From: Terriglobia bacterium
GTDB lineage: Bacteria > Acidobacteriota > Terriglobia > JAIQFV01
NCBI GenBank assembly: GCA_020073085.1
Contig: JAIQFV010000012.1
Span: 84,825 to 148,824 of the forward strand
Reading direction: 5' to 3'
DNA: 64,000 nt
Part shown: one piece after another, positions 56,163 through 64,000 of the stretch
Layout of the letters: the number at the start of each line of letters is the position of its first letter
How positions within the stretch are numbered: position 1 is the first letter of the stretch
Translations under genes and position numbers: made by a program
Notes under the pieces: generated by a model
What the model saw: the letters and a program-made list of their open reading frames with translations, nothing else
Told to the model about the DNA's origin: nothing
The model's database searches: none

Positions 56163-56921
56163 GCGTCTCTGCTACCAGCAATCAATGGTCATGCTACTCA
56201 AGGCGGGCTTGTTTGTCAGTTGTGAGTCGCTGTTGTGGAGCCGGGATCCTGAACTCAATTCAGCGGCGCCTCTGAAGAGCAAAATCATCTCAAGCCGTCG
56301 ATCGTTAGATCCCTCGCCGGCCGACTCTAGGTCACTGACAAACCACCCTATTCAATGCAACTGAGTTGCCACATTTTAGAACATTACCCATATCGCCAAC
56401 AATATGATTTTGAACAGGATATTAATCCTCTGTCCAACCGATAGAGAAATCTACAATTTCCTGAATTTGTGCTATGAAAAATTAAATATCCGTGCTTCCA
56501 AAAAACGCTTCGCCGTAAACGTGCTCGAGGTGCCATTCCAGCCTTTCATAATCCGGTCAAGCAGGTCGGTAGAGGGCCGCCGGCATCCAAGGAAAACTTG
56601 AATTCCTGGAAAGTCCTTCAGCTTCGGGGGCCCTTCGAAATGAGACTCATGCTTCCGTCGGATCATGTCGTCTGATTTCCAGGCTTCGGTTTCTGGAGCG
56701 AGTCGTATTGTAATACTAAATCCGTCCTGCTGAAAATTTGTGCCGAGCGTCACTTCACAATCGAGAAATCCCAGACTGTGGGCGTGTATTGGTTTTGCGT
56801 GGGGCTCAATTCGACCAGGCAGTACTCGCCTTCACCGAGTGGTTTCTCAGGATACATCATCCACCAGACCCAAGGGCACCTCTTCCCATTCATTCCGCTC
56901 CATGGACTTGAAATCGATAGA
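56163..56921. other. Intergenic stretch, partly AT-richer, with a possible gene remnant
   Basis: About 760 bp between the kinase start and the thiolase stop codon. The part near 56340-56520 is AT-richer than the surroundings. A minus-strand frame at 56750-56893 looks like a protein C-terminus. No RNA gene recognised. Confidence 0.5.
56750..56893 (-). pseudogene. Possible remnant of a secreted-protein C-terminus
   Basis: The minus-strand peptide from Met at 56893 reads MNGKRCPWVWWMMYPEKPLG then GEYCLVELSP and ends VWDFSIVK. The pattern P-G-E-Y-x-L followed by a D-F end is common at C-termini of exported proteins. It has no clear start or domain and is next to the thiolase gene end. Low confidence. 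Confidence 0.3.
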
Positions 56922-58172
56922 TTACGACCGCTCCACCACGAGTGCCACTCCCAGGCCCCCGCTGACGCACAACGTGGCCAATCCCCGCTTGGCTTGACGC
57001 TTCTCCATTTCATGAACCAGCGTCGTCACGATGCGGGCGCCCGTGGCTCCGATGGGATGACCGAGGGCAATGGCCCCTCCATTTACATTCAGTTTTTGAT
57101 GATCAAAATGCAGTTCGCGATCGCATGCCAGGACCTGGGCTGCAAACGCCTCATTCAGTTCGATGACCTCAAAATCCTCGAGGCGGAGCCCGGTCTTTTT
57201 GAGGAGCTGGCGCACAGCGGGAACGGGACCGATCCCCATCCTCCGAGGATCGACCCCCACGCTGGTCCAATCGACGATGTGGGCCAGGGGCTCCAAATGA
57301 TGCTGTTTGGCTTTTGCCGCCGACATGAGGAGCACCGCGGCTGCCCCATCGGTGATGCCGGATGAATTTCCGGCCGTGATCGTCCCCGATTTTGAGAAAA
57401 CAGGCGGAAGGTTGTTGAGGTCCCGGATCGACACATCCAATCGCGGATGCTCGTCCCGGGTGACCAGCGAGGGGGCCGATTCCAGGCCGCCCCGTGAAAC
57501 GCTTTCATCGAGGGCGCGAGACTCCTTGGGATGATCCCCGTTGCGTTCTACCTTGGTGGTCAAATCCACCGGAACGATTTCAGAATCGAAGCGGCCCCCG
57601 AGAATCGCCTGTCGGGCTTTCCACTGGCTTTCGAGCGCATAGGCATCCTGCTCTTCCCGCGAGATGTGGTACTCCTGGGCCAGCAGATCGGCCGTCTCAC
57701 CCATGATCATCTTCGAAAGGGGACACAGGAACCCGTCCCGATACATTCCGTCGACCAGGGCCTGCGTTCCCAGTCGCGCGCCCCATCGGGCACTCTCCAG
57801 GTAGAACGGAAGGCGGCTCATGGATTCTGTTCCCCCGGCCACAATACAATCCTCGTTGCCGAGGGAAATCTCCTGGGCGCCCAGGAGGATGGATTTCAGA
57901 CCCGAAGCACATGCCATGTTCACGGTAAACGCAATGCGCTCCTCCGGAAGGCCGGCGCGCCACAGGATTTGCCGGGCCACGTTGGGCCCACTTCCGGCTT
58001 GCCGGGCGCAGCCAAAGATCACCTCATCGATCTCAGACGGATCCAGGCCGGCGCGTTCAATGACGGCGCGGGTCACCACCGATCCCAGGTCTGCGGCGGA
58101 AAGGTTCTTCAGAACTCCCCCGAATTTTCCAATGGGTGTCCGCTTCGCCGCGACAATGTATACTTCGCGCAT
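56922..58172 (-). CDS. Acetyl-CoA acetyltransferase (thiolase)
   Basis: The 416-residue thiolase has the active-site Cys in NMACASGLKSILLGAQEI, the GHPIGATGARIVTTL motif with the catalytic His, and the C-terminal Cys in LCVSGGLGVALVVE. It condenses or cleaves acyl-CoA; whether biosynthetic or degradative cannot be told from sequence. Start ATG 58172 (MREVYIVAA) has GGAAAGG upstream, whereas the longer frame to 58205 is not conserved. It is divergent from the GntR-type regulator gene, 161 bp away. Confidence 0.95.
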   Translation of the reverse strand: MREVYIVAAKRTPIGKFGGVLKNLSAADLGSVVTRAVIERAGLDPSEIDEVIFGCARQAGSGPNVARQILWRAGLPEERIAFTVNMACASGLKSILLGAQEISLGNEDCIVAGGTESMSRLPFYLESARWGARLGTQALVDGMYRDGFLCPLSKMIMGETADLLAQEYHISREEQDAYALESQWKARQAILGGRFDSEIVPVDLTTKVERNGDHPKESRALDESVSRGGLESAPSLVTRDEHPRLDVSIRDLNNLPPVFSKSGTITAGNSSGITDGAAAVLLMSAAKAKQHHLEPLAHIVDWTSVGVDPRRMGIGPVPAVRQLLKKTGLRLEDFEVIELNEAFAAQVLACDRELHFDHQKLNVNGGAIALGHPIGATGARIVTTLVHEMEKRQAKRGLATLCVSGGLGVALVVERS

Positions 58173-58333
58173 TCGGATGCCTTTCCCGAGAGTGATGGCC
58201 TCCAAATTATCTCACAAATTTCCCCGCCCGACTGTCCCCGTGAAGACCGAACCCTCCGATGACCTGAAATTTGCTAGAATGGCGCTGCTGAGCCGATTCG
58301 AAGATTGACTCCTCCAAAAACGCGGGTGGCGCC

Positions 58334-59341
58334 ATGCAATTCTCTCTCGACAAATCCAGCAAGTTGCCCTATTACGATCAGATTAAGAGTCAATTGACGG
58401 CAGCGCTGCACATGGGGAGTTTGATTTACCACGAGCAACTCCCGACTGTCCGTGCCCTGGCTCGCCTGCTGGGGGTCAATCCCAAGACGGTTCTCAAAAT
58501 CTATCATCAGCTCCAGACGGAGGGCCTGGTCGAAGTCCGTCTCGGCAGCGGGGTCCAGGTCGGGGCCATCGAGCGGACCCGCTTCGAACGCAGTTACTAT
58601 GCGTCGGTGGTGTCGATGCTGGAGCGCCATCTCGAGGAAGCAGGGCGCATGCAATTTTCAGAAGGGGATTACCTGGGCCTGCTCCGGCAAGTCATCGATC
58701 CGAACAAGCGCCGCCAGATCGCCTGCCTGGTCGTGGAATGCAACACCGAACAAATCCGGCTGTTTGCCTCCGAGATCTCGACGCGCATCGGCATCACCGC
58801 GCATCCCATCCTGATCGACCATCTCAAGGCCCATGGCCCGCGGGTCGCCTCGCTACTTTCGAAGGCCTCCTTTCTGGTCACGACCGACTTTCACTGGGAA
58901 GATGTCGAGCGCATCGCCCTCCTGCATCACAAAATTCCCCTGAAGATCCGGCTGCGGCCGGAATTCCTGACCACCCTCATTCAGTGCGCGCGGAAGGGGG
59001 GGATTTTGATGGTGGTCTCCAACATGGACTACTATTCCAAATTCCGTGCCGCCCTTCGTGACCTGGGGTATGAATCGGCCCTGAGGCATATTCATGCCGT
59101 GCTGGCTTCCGATCAGCAGGAACTCACTTCGATACTCTCCCATGTCAAACACATCTATGTCTCCCCGCTTTGTGGTGACGGCGTTCTCGACCGCCTCCCT
59201 CCGACGATCCGCAGGGTTGATTTTCCGGAGCATCTCTCGGTGGAATCGTTGAACTCCCTCCGCACGGCCATCTTCATCCGGCACCTGCAAAGGGTCCTCC
59301 CCCGCGCCTCCCTGCGGCCCGGGACCCGCCCGGCAGGGTAA
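58334..59341 (+). CDS. GntR-family transcriptional regulator with a long C-terminal domain
   Basis: The 335-residue protein has an N-terminal winged HTH (YYDQIKSQLTAAL...LPTVRALARLLGVNPKTVLKIYHQL, ~10-75) with the GntR signature. A ~240-residue C-terminal part follows that matches no sensor domain I know; it is alpha/beta-like (IACLVVECNTEQIRLFASEI, SFLVTTDFHWEDVERIAL). GntR YtrA-type proteins are shorter. ATG 58334. The likely operator is in the intergenic DNA before the TonB-dependent receptor, at 59400-59420; autoregulation is not shown. Confidence 0.85.
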   Translation: MQFSLDKSSKLPYYDQIKSQLTAALHMGSLIYHEQLPTVRALARLLGVNPKTVLKIYHQLQTEGLVEVRLGSGVQVGAIERTRFERSYYASVVSMLERHLEEAGRMQFSEGDYLGLLRQVIDPNKRRQIACLVVECNTEQIRLFASEISTRIGITAHPILIDHLKAHGPRVASLLSKASFLVTTDFHWEDVERIALLHHKIPLKIRLRPEFLTTLIQCARKGGILMVVSNMDYYSKFRAALRDLGYESALRHIHAVLASDQQELTSILSHVKHIYVSPLCGDGVLDRLPPTIRRVDFPEHLSVESLNSLRTAIFIRHLQRVLPRASLRPGTRPAG

Positions 59342-59372
59342 AAAGGGAGCAGCGTCCTCCTCAAGGCCCTTC

Positions 59373-59420
59373 TGGAACAATCTCACAAAAAAATTTAAAT
59401 TGTTCCATTGCATGGAACAA
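59373..59420 (+). promoter_or_regulatory. Palindromic operator candidate with promoter for the TonB-dependent receptor
   Basis: TTGTTCCAT (59400-59408) and ATGGAACAA (59412-59420) are perfect inverse repeats with a 3-base spacer. A further half-site TGGAACAA lies at 59373-59380 and pairs with TTGTTCCA (59400-59407) at a wider distance. TTGCAT (59409-59414) and TATAAG (59433-59438, 18-bp spacing) are the best promoter hexamers, so the palindrome would cover the -35. Confidence 0.7.
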
Positions 59421-59560
59421 CCGTCTTGGGCTATAAGCACCCTCATATATTACGACTAGGGGAACGTTAAGTCTGCCGGGCGTATGCTCGGGTTGGAGTT
59501 TGAAAGACAGGAGTTACCACCGCACAGGAGTGTTTAACGCAACCTAAACACGGAGGGAGT

Positions 59561-62500
59561 ATGGTGTACACACATCTCACGACAAGAAGTTTCCTGTTGG
59601 TCGCCGTCATTGCCTTGGCGCTGCTACTGCTCCTCACCGCGGCCACCCAGGCGCAGTCGGCCGGGGCCATTTCAGGACTGGTCACCGACGCGCAAGGAGC
59701 CGCCGTGGTGGGCGCCAAAGTAACGGCGCATCACACCGCCACCGGTCTGGAACGCACCACGGTGACCGGACCGACCGGTCAGTATCAGTTTGCCGCCGTG
59801 CCGATCGGCACCTACAAGGTCGAGGTCCAGGCCCAGGGGTTTCAAACCAAAGTGGCCGAAAGCGTCCTCGTCCAGGTCGCCCAAACCACCGACCTCGATA
59901 TCGCGCTCGTGGTCGGTCAACTGAGCGAAACCGTAAATGTGGAGGCCTCGGCCCCGGTCATCGAATCAACTACGATGTCGGTGGGCGCGGTCATCCCCCA
60001 GCGGACGGTTCAGGAAATTCCCCTGAACGGGCGGCATTTCGTTGATCTGGGATTGCTGCTTCCCGGATCGGTCGTCCAACCGCAAAACGGGTTCCTGACG
60101 GCCCCGTTGCGCGGACAGGGCGCCTTCGCTTTCAACACCGCCGGAAACCGCGAAGATACTGTCAACTTCATGGTCAACGGCGTCAACCTGAACGACATGG
60201 TACAGAACCAGATCACGTTCCAACCGTCCATCAATACCGTTTCCGAATTCAGCTCCACCAACTCGACCTTCAGTGCGGAGTATGGACGGAACAGCGGCGC
60301 GATCGTGAACATCGCGACGCGTTCCGGGAGCAACCAGTTCCATGGAGAAGTCTTTGAGTTCCTTCGCAACAATGCCATGGATGCAAACAACTTCTTCGCC
60401 AATCAAGCCAACCTGCCCATCGCCCCGTTCAAGCGCAACCAGTTCGGCTTTAACGTGGGGGGGCCGGTGTGGTTGGGACCAAGCCATTCCGGAAAGGACC
60501 GCACCTTCTTTTTCTTCAGCTATGAAGGATTGCGCCAGCGCCAGGGTTTGACCTTCCCCAAGGTCACCTCGGTTCCCACCGCCGCGCAACGGGCCGCCGT
60601 GACGGACCCGACCGTTCTCAAGCTCCTGCCTTTCATTCCGGCAGCCAATGTCCCAGGGACCAACAGCTTTATCGGCACCGGGACAGCCCCGGTGAATATC
60701 GACCAACTGACGGGCGACGTCTCTCACCGTATCTCCGATAAAGATTCCATTCACGGCTACTATGCGTTCCAACGCGATCTGCGCCAGGAACCCAGCCTGC
60801 AGGGCAATAACATTCCGGGATTCGGCGACACGCGACAATCCCACCGGCAGATTTTTACGCTGGATGAAACCCATATTTTCAACGACCGGACGGTCAATGA
60901 TTTCCGGATGGGGTTCAACCGCATTCACATCCTGTTCTCGCCGAACGCGACGTTGGATCCGGCCACCTTCGGGATCAATGACGGCGTCACGGGCACCCTT
61001 GGTCTTCCACAAATCAATATTACCGGCTCGGCTAACCTGGGTGGCCCTGCAGGATTTCCCCAGGGTCGGGCAGACACGGGATATCTCTGGTCTGACACCC
61101 TCAGCTACCTGGTCGGAAAGCACTCCCTGAAAATCGGAACGGAACTGCGCCGCTTCCAAAACAACAACCTCAATAACGACATCGGACTGATGCAGTTCAC
61201 GAGCCTTTCAAGTTTCCTCTCGGCCACCGCGACATCTTTTAGCGCCACGCTCGGCGCCGTGGAGAGCGGCATCCGGACAACCGGCTTTGGCCTCTTCGTC
61301 CAGGATAACTACAAGGTTTCGTCGCGCCTCACCCTGGAACTGGGGCTGCGCTGGGACATGAACACCACGCCGACCGAGGTCAACAACCGGTTTGTGAACT
61401 TCGATCCAGTCACGGGCAAGTTGGTCCGCCTGGGCTCCGGGATCGATCAGGTCTACGGTTCGAATAACAAGAACTTTGGGCCCCGCGTCGGCTTTGCCTG
61501 GGACCCGTTCGGTAATGGCAAGACCTCGATCCGCGGCGGTTATGGTCTGTACTACGATCAACCGATTACCAACTCTGTCGCCAATCTTTCGACCAATCCT
61601 CCCTTTGCGAATCCCGTGTCGGCGACCGGGACAGTCTCGCTGAGCAATCCGCTGGCGAATTCTGCTTCGGTCCCCGCGACGAGCCCGGCCGCCATCAACC
61701 CCGACTTCCGGAATTCCTATGTCCAGTCCTGGAATCTGAATATCCAGCGTGAATTGGCCAAGGGCACCTCCGTGCAAGTCGGCTACTTCGGCTCAAAAGG
61801 CACCCACCTGCGCATGTTTCACAACATCAATCAGCCTCTTGTGCCGGGTAACAACCTGACGCGACCCTACGCGGGCTTCTCAAACATAGTGCAGGTCGAC
61901 AGCCCCTCGCCCTCCACTTACAACGCCCTGTGGGTCAGTGCCACCAAAAGAATCTCGCACGGGCTGCAGTTCAGCACCTCCTATACGTGGTCCCACTCCA
62001 TCGATTGGATCTCGCTCAGCTCCCCCGCCGCATCCACTATGATGGCGCAGGACAGTTTCAATCTGCGCAATGAAAAGGGTTCCTCCGACTATGACGCGCG
62101 GCACCATTTCAACATCAGCTACATTTACGATCTCCCTTTCAAAGGAAATCGGCTGGTGGAGGGATGGCAGATTTCCGGAATCACGACGTTCCAGTCGGGC
62201 AACCCCCTGGACATCATTGTGTCGGGGGCGGGTCCCACAGGCTTTGCCACACGACGTGCCAACGTGGTGGGGGATCCCTCGGTGGGTAATCCGACCGTTG
62301 CGCAGTGGTTTAACATCGCCGCCTTCTGCTCACCCGGAGCGGCCGGCTGCGCCGGCCCGGCTGTCTTCGGCAATGTGGGCCGAAACACGGTCACCGGACC
62401 GGGGTTCAACAATTTTGATTGGTCGATCATCAAGAGAACCCGGATCAAGGAAAGTATGAATGTGGAATTCCGGACGGAGTTCTTCGACCTCTTTAACCAT

Positions 62501-62629
62501 CCCAATTTCGGTCAGCCAGGACGTGTCGTGGGCGCCTCGAACTTCGGACAGGTGACCAATACGCGTTTTGGGACCGGCGATTCCGGTTCTTCGCGCCAGA
62601 TTCAGTTTGCGTTGAAGTTCATGTTCTAG
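59561..62629 (+). CDS. TonB-dependent outer-membrane receptor, Oar/CarboxypepD-regulatory type
   Basis: The 1022-residue protein has a signal peptide (LLVAVIALALLLLLTAATQAQ), a carboxypeptidase-regulatory-like beta domain (ISGLVTDAQGAAVVGAKVTA, ~30-110), a plug (~120-250) and a long beta-barrel ending in an aromatic residue (QFALKFMF), as outer-membrane porins do. No TonB box was clear. It is a member of the large acidobacterial family of such receptors. RBS GGAGGGAGT precedes ATG 59561. The palindromic operator upstream and the GntR-type regulator make controlled expression likely. The ligand is unknown. Confidence 0.93.
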   Translation: MVYTHLTTRSFLLVAVIALALLLLLTAATQAQSAGAISGLVTDAQGAAVVGAKVTAHHTATGLERTTVTGPTGQYQFAAVPIGTYKVEVQAQGFQTKVAESVLVQVAQTTDLDIALVVGQLSETVNVEASAPVIESTTMSVGAVIPQRTVQEIPLNGRHFVDLGLLLPGSVVQPQNGFLTAPLRGQGAFAFNTAGNREDTVNFMVNGVNLNDMVQNQITFQPSINTVSEFSSTNSTFSAEYGRNSGAIVNIATRSGSNQFHGEVFEFLRNNAMDANNFFANQANLPIAPFKRNQFGFNVGGPVWLGPSHSGKDRTFFFFSYEGLRQRQGLTFPKVTSVPTAAQRAAVTDPTVLKLLPFIPAANVPGTNSFIGTGTAPVNIDQLTGDVSHRISDKDSIHGYYAFQRDLRQEPSLQGNNIPGFGDTRQSHRQIFTLDETHIFNDRTVNDFRMGFNRIHILFSPNATLDPATFGINDGVTGTLGLPQINITGSANLGGPAGFPQGRADTGYLWSDTLSYLVGKHSLKIGTELRRFQNNNLNNDIGLMQFTSLSSFLSATATSFSATLGAVESGIRTTGFGLFVQDNYKVSSRLTLELGLRWDMNTTPTEVNNRFVNFDPVTGKLVRLGSGIDQVYGSNNKNFGPRVGFAWDPFGNGKTSIRGGYGLYYDQPITNSVANLSTNPPFANPVSATGTVSLSNPLANSASVPATSPAAINPDFRNSYVQSWNLNIQRELAKGTSVQVGYFGSKGTHLRMFHNINQPLVPGNNLTRPYAGFSNIVQVDSPSPSTYNALWVSATKRISHGLQFSTSYTWSHSIDWISLSSPAASTMMAQDSFNLRNEKGSSDYDARHHFNISYIYDLPFKGNRLVEGWQISGITTFQSGNPLDIIVSGAGPTGFATRRANVVGDPSVGNPTVAQWFNIAAFCSPGAAGCAGPAVFGNVGRNTVTGPGFNNFDWSIIKRTRIKESMNVEFRTEFFDLFNHPNFGQPGRVVGASNFGQVTNTRFGTGDSGSSRQIQFALKFMF

Positions 62630-63046
62630 GAGGTTTTTGGCGGGACGTAACCTTGGCCGTCCTGCTTGTTACCAGTTTGGAGCGGGGGGAACTCAGGCAG
62701 ACCCGCCTCGACGATTCGGGATTGCCAGATTCCGAATCACCGGGGAGGTGAGGGAACTTCGCTTCAATGTACGCCGATGCTACCTCCTGTGACCAGGGGA
62801 GAAACCCTTCTCCCCTGGTTTTTTTCCATAGGGATGGCAATCGGGAATTTGAAATGGTTGAGTACCTGAATTTGAGTCGGCTCCAGAGCGGCAGGTAGAA
62901 ATCGTGTCGCCCGATTTCTCGGCGAAGCCTTGAGGAAGCCTCTCTGTAGCAGAAATAGCGCCCCTCCCCCACAAATTTCGGATTTCAGGGTGAATCGTGT
63001 AGATGGATTGTTGAACCGCCATGGGGAAGTGTTGGAGGCCCCCTCC
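62630..63046. other. Intergenic stretch downstream of the TonB-dependent receptor
   Basis: About 420 bp with a strong terminator at 62792-62825. The rest holds a GTG/TTG frame that is the upstream part of the small HTH ORF but without a good start site. Nothing else recognised. Confidence 0.6.
62792..62825 (+). terminator. Intrinsic terminator of the receptor gene
   Basis: ACCAGGGGAGA (62792-62802) and TCTCCCCTGGT (62809-62819) form a perfect 11-bp stem with a 6-base loop AACCCT, followed by six T residues. Confidence 0.92.
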
Positions 63047-63307
63047 GTGCACTTACAAACTGAATTAACCACCCTCAATGAAGAGCAGTTGCTGGATTTC
63101 TATCTGAGCCTTTCCCTTCAGAAGCGTTCGGAAGCATTTGCCTCGACCGCCCGGGCCGCAGAAATCGCGGGCCTCTCGCAGCGCACGATTCAATTCTGGA
63201 TCGAGGTCGGAGCCATCCGCGCCCTTTGTGTGGGAAGGAGATACCAGGTCAGCTTGGATTCGCTGAAGGCCTATCTGAGGGCCAAGGCCGAACGGCAAGC
63301 AATCTGA
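63047..63307 (+). CDS. Small MerR/excisionase-like HTH protein
   Basis: The 86-residue product contains a helix-turn-helix typical of excisionase/MerR-like domains: STARAAEIAGLSQRTIQFWIEVGAIRALCVGRRYQVSLDSLKAYL. The GTG at 63047 was chosen as start because GGAGG stands 8 bp upstream. The frame is open further to a TTG at 62930, but that part has no pattern. It probably binds DNA. No integrase or other mobile gene is in view, so a role in excision is not indicated. Confidence 0.75.
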   Translation: MHLQTELTTLNEEQLLDFYLSLSLQKRSEAFASTARAAEIAGLSQRTIQFWIEVGAIRALCVGRRYQVSLDSLKAYLRAKAERQAI

Positions 63308-63474
63308 CCGGGGGCAAAACTTTTTCACGCAATTCGCGCATTGGGCGCAACTGGCGCATTACGCGCTAGACCTTCGTCCCGCCATGACGTATAAACCCGC
63401 CTTCACCATCATCAAGAATCGTTGACTCCAGACAAGGTAGTTTAACCCTTTAAACATGAGGAGGATCCTCAATC

Positions 63475-64000
63475 ATGACTCTACAATCATGGAAGCTCTT
63501 TGTCAGGACTGCCTCGAAGAGGTCATTCCTTTTTCTGGGGATAATCTTCCTTTTTCATTGTCCTTCTTGCGTCTTATTTGCCCAACCGCCTCAACCGCAG
63601 AGCCCACTTCCGCCGCCCTCGGGAAAGATGATGGAAATGGATAATCATTTACATGGGGCGTTTTATTCCATACAAGAAGGATGGAAGTCCACCCTCGTGC
63701 TCAACAATGTCATCGGTAGCACCAGTCGTGCTATGATTACGCTCTACAACAAGCACGGCCAGGCGTTGGCGGTTCCCGAGATAACCCTCAACCCCCATGA
63801 AAGTCGATACTTTAATGTCGCTGAATGGCTGACGGGAGACGACGGGGATATGGATGATTTTTCGGAAGGCAGTGTGGAGGTCTTCTTTCACGGCATCAGC
63901 ATGAGCCTCGGAGCGCAGCTTGTTGTTTCGGACGAGCGCCGAGGCCTCAGCTTCGATGTTCACTTTGACGAAGATATGGATTTTGTCTCTTCACAGCTCG
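63475..64000 (+). CDS. Exported protein, beginning only (runs off window)
   Basis: ATG 63475 with AGGAGG about 10 bp upstream opens a frame still open at the window end (175 codons). A signal peptide (RSFLFLGIIFLFHCPSCVLFAQ) is followed by a proline-rich spacer (PPQPQSPLPPPSG) and a beta-rich domain starting GAFYSIQEGWKSTLVLNNV. That domain resembles the repeated C-terminal modules of the sugar dehydrogenase at 13583-16477 (pattern of small-molecule-independent beta strands with a conserved N-x-x... and LNPHESRYFNV). A continuing C-terminal part is needed for any name. Confidence 0.75.
   Translation, partial: MTLQSWKLFVRTASKRSFLFLGIIFLFHCPSCVLFAQPPQPQSPLPPPSGKMMEMDNHLHGAFYSIQEGWKSTLVLNNVIGSTSRAMITLYNKHGQALAVPEITLNPHESRYFNVAEWLTGDDGDMDDFSEGSVEVFFHGISMSLGAQLVVSDERRGLSFDVHFDEDMDFVSSQL

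Noticed and set aside
63047..63307. Excisionase evidence for a prophage or integrative element
   Set aside because: Only one small HTH gene is present, with no integrase, attachment repeats or tRNA.

Overview
The window looks like one stretch of chromosome from a Gram-negative, rod-shaped bacterium, most likely an Acidobacteriota member. This is inferred from gene content, not from a marker gene. The indicators are an Oar-like TonB-dependent receptor with an N-terminal carboxypeptidase-regulatory domain, very long secreted PIG-L and sugar-dehydrogenase proteins with extra beta domains, an S9 prolyl-oligopeptidase-type peptidase, PEGA proteins, and many small noncoding interspersed repeats. 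The DNA is fairly GC-rich. Genes are dense on both strands, and no phage, plasmid, IS transposase or CRISPR array was found.

Layout. 1-7.7 kb (minus strand): partial B12-binding radical SAM protein, alpha/beta hydrolase, MFS transporter, AhpD-like protein and APC permease, separated by repeat-rich gaps. 7.7-17.9 kb (minus): secreted PIG-L deacetylase, small membrane protein, two ABC-2 permeases, a secreted PQQ-type sugar dehydrogenase and the ABC ATPase. 18.0-22.4 kb: small exported protein, a second APC permease, and a PpiD/SurA-type foldase with a clear terminator. 23.1-28.7 kb (plus): the elongasome operon mreB-mreC-mreD-mrdA-rodA behind a structured leader. 28.9-35.8 kb (plus): a fused radical SAM/DUF2344 protein and an RNase E/G whose S1 domain carries a roughly 710-residue insert. 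36.0-43.7 kb (plus): an aminotransferase broken by an in-frame amber codon, S9 peptidase, aldo/keto reductase, PEGA protein and homoserine dehydrogenase. 43.8-46.9 kb (minus): SRP RNA, dnaX, ybaB, recR. 47.1-49.1 kb: rpsU among three small zinc-ribbon proteins. 49.6-56.2 kb (minus): a histidine kinase, NtrC-type regulator, TPR protein and phosphate acetyltransferase, apparently one operon. 56.9-62.6 kb: thiolase, then a GntR-type regulator and a TonB-dependent receptor separated by a palindromic operator candidate. 63-64 kb: a small HTH protein and the start of a secreted protein that runs off the window.

How the genes connect. Cell elongation (MreBCD, PBP2, RodA), RNA decay (RNase E/G) and replication/protein targeting (DnaX, RecR, SRP RNA) are housekeeping blocks in familiar order. 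The regulatory circuits readable from sequence are the kinase/regulator/Pta operon and the GntR-operator-receptor unit. The repeat content is the other notable aspect: a roughly 540-bp element in inverted copies, a roughly 115-bp MITE-like element in three copies, an 8+8 palindrome in three copies, and several degenerate arrays that all have a 7-bp period.
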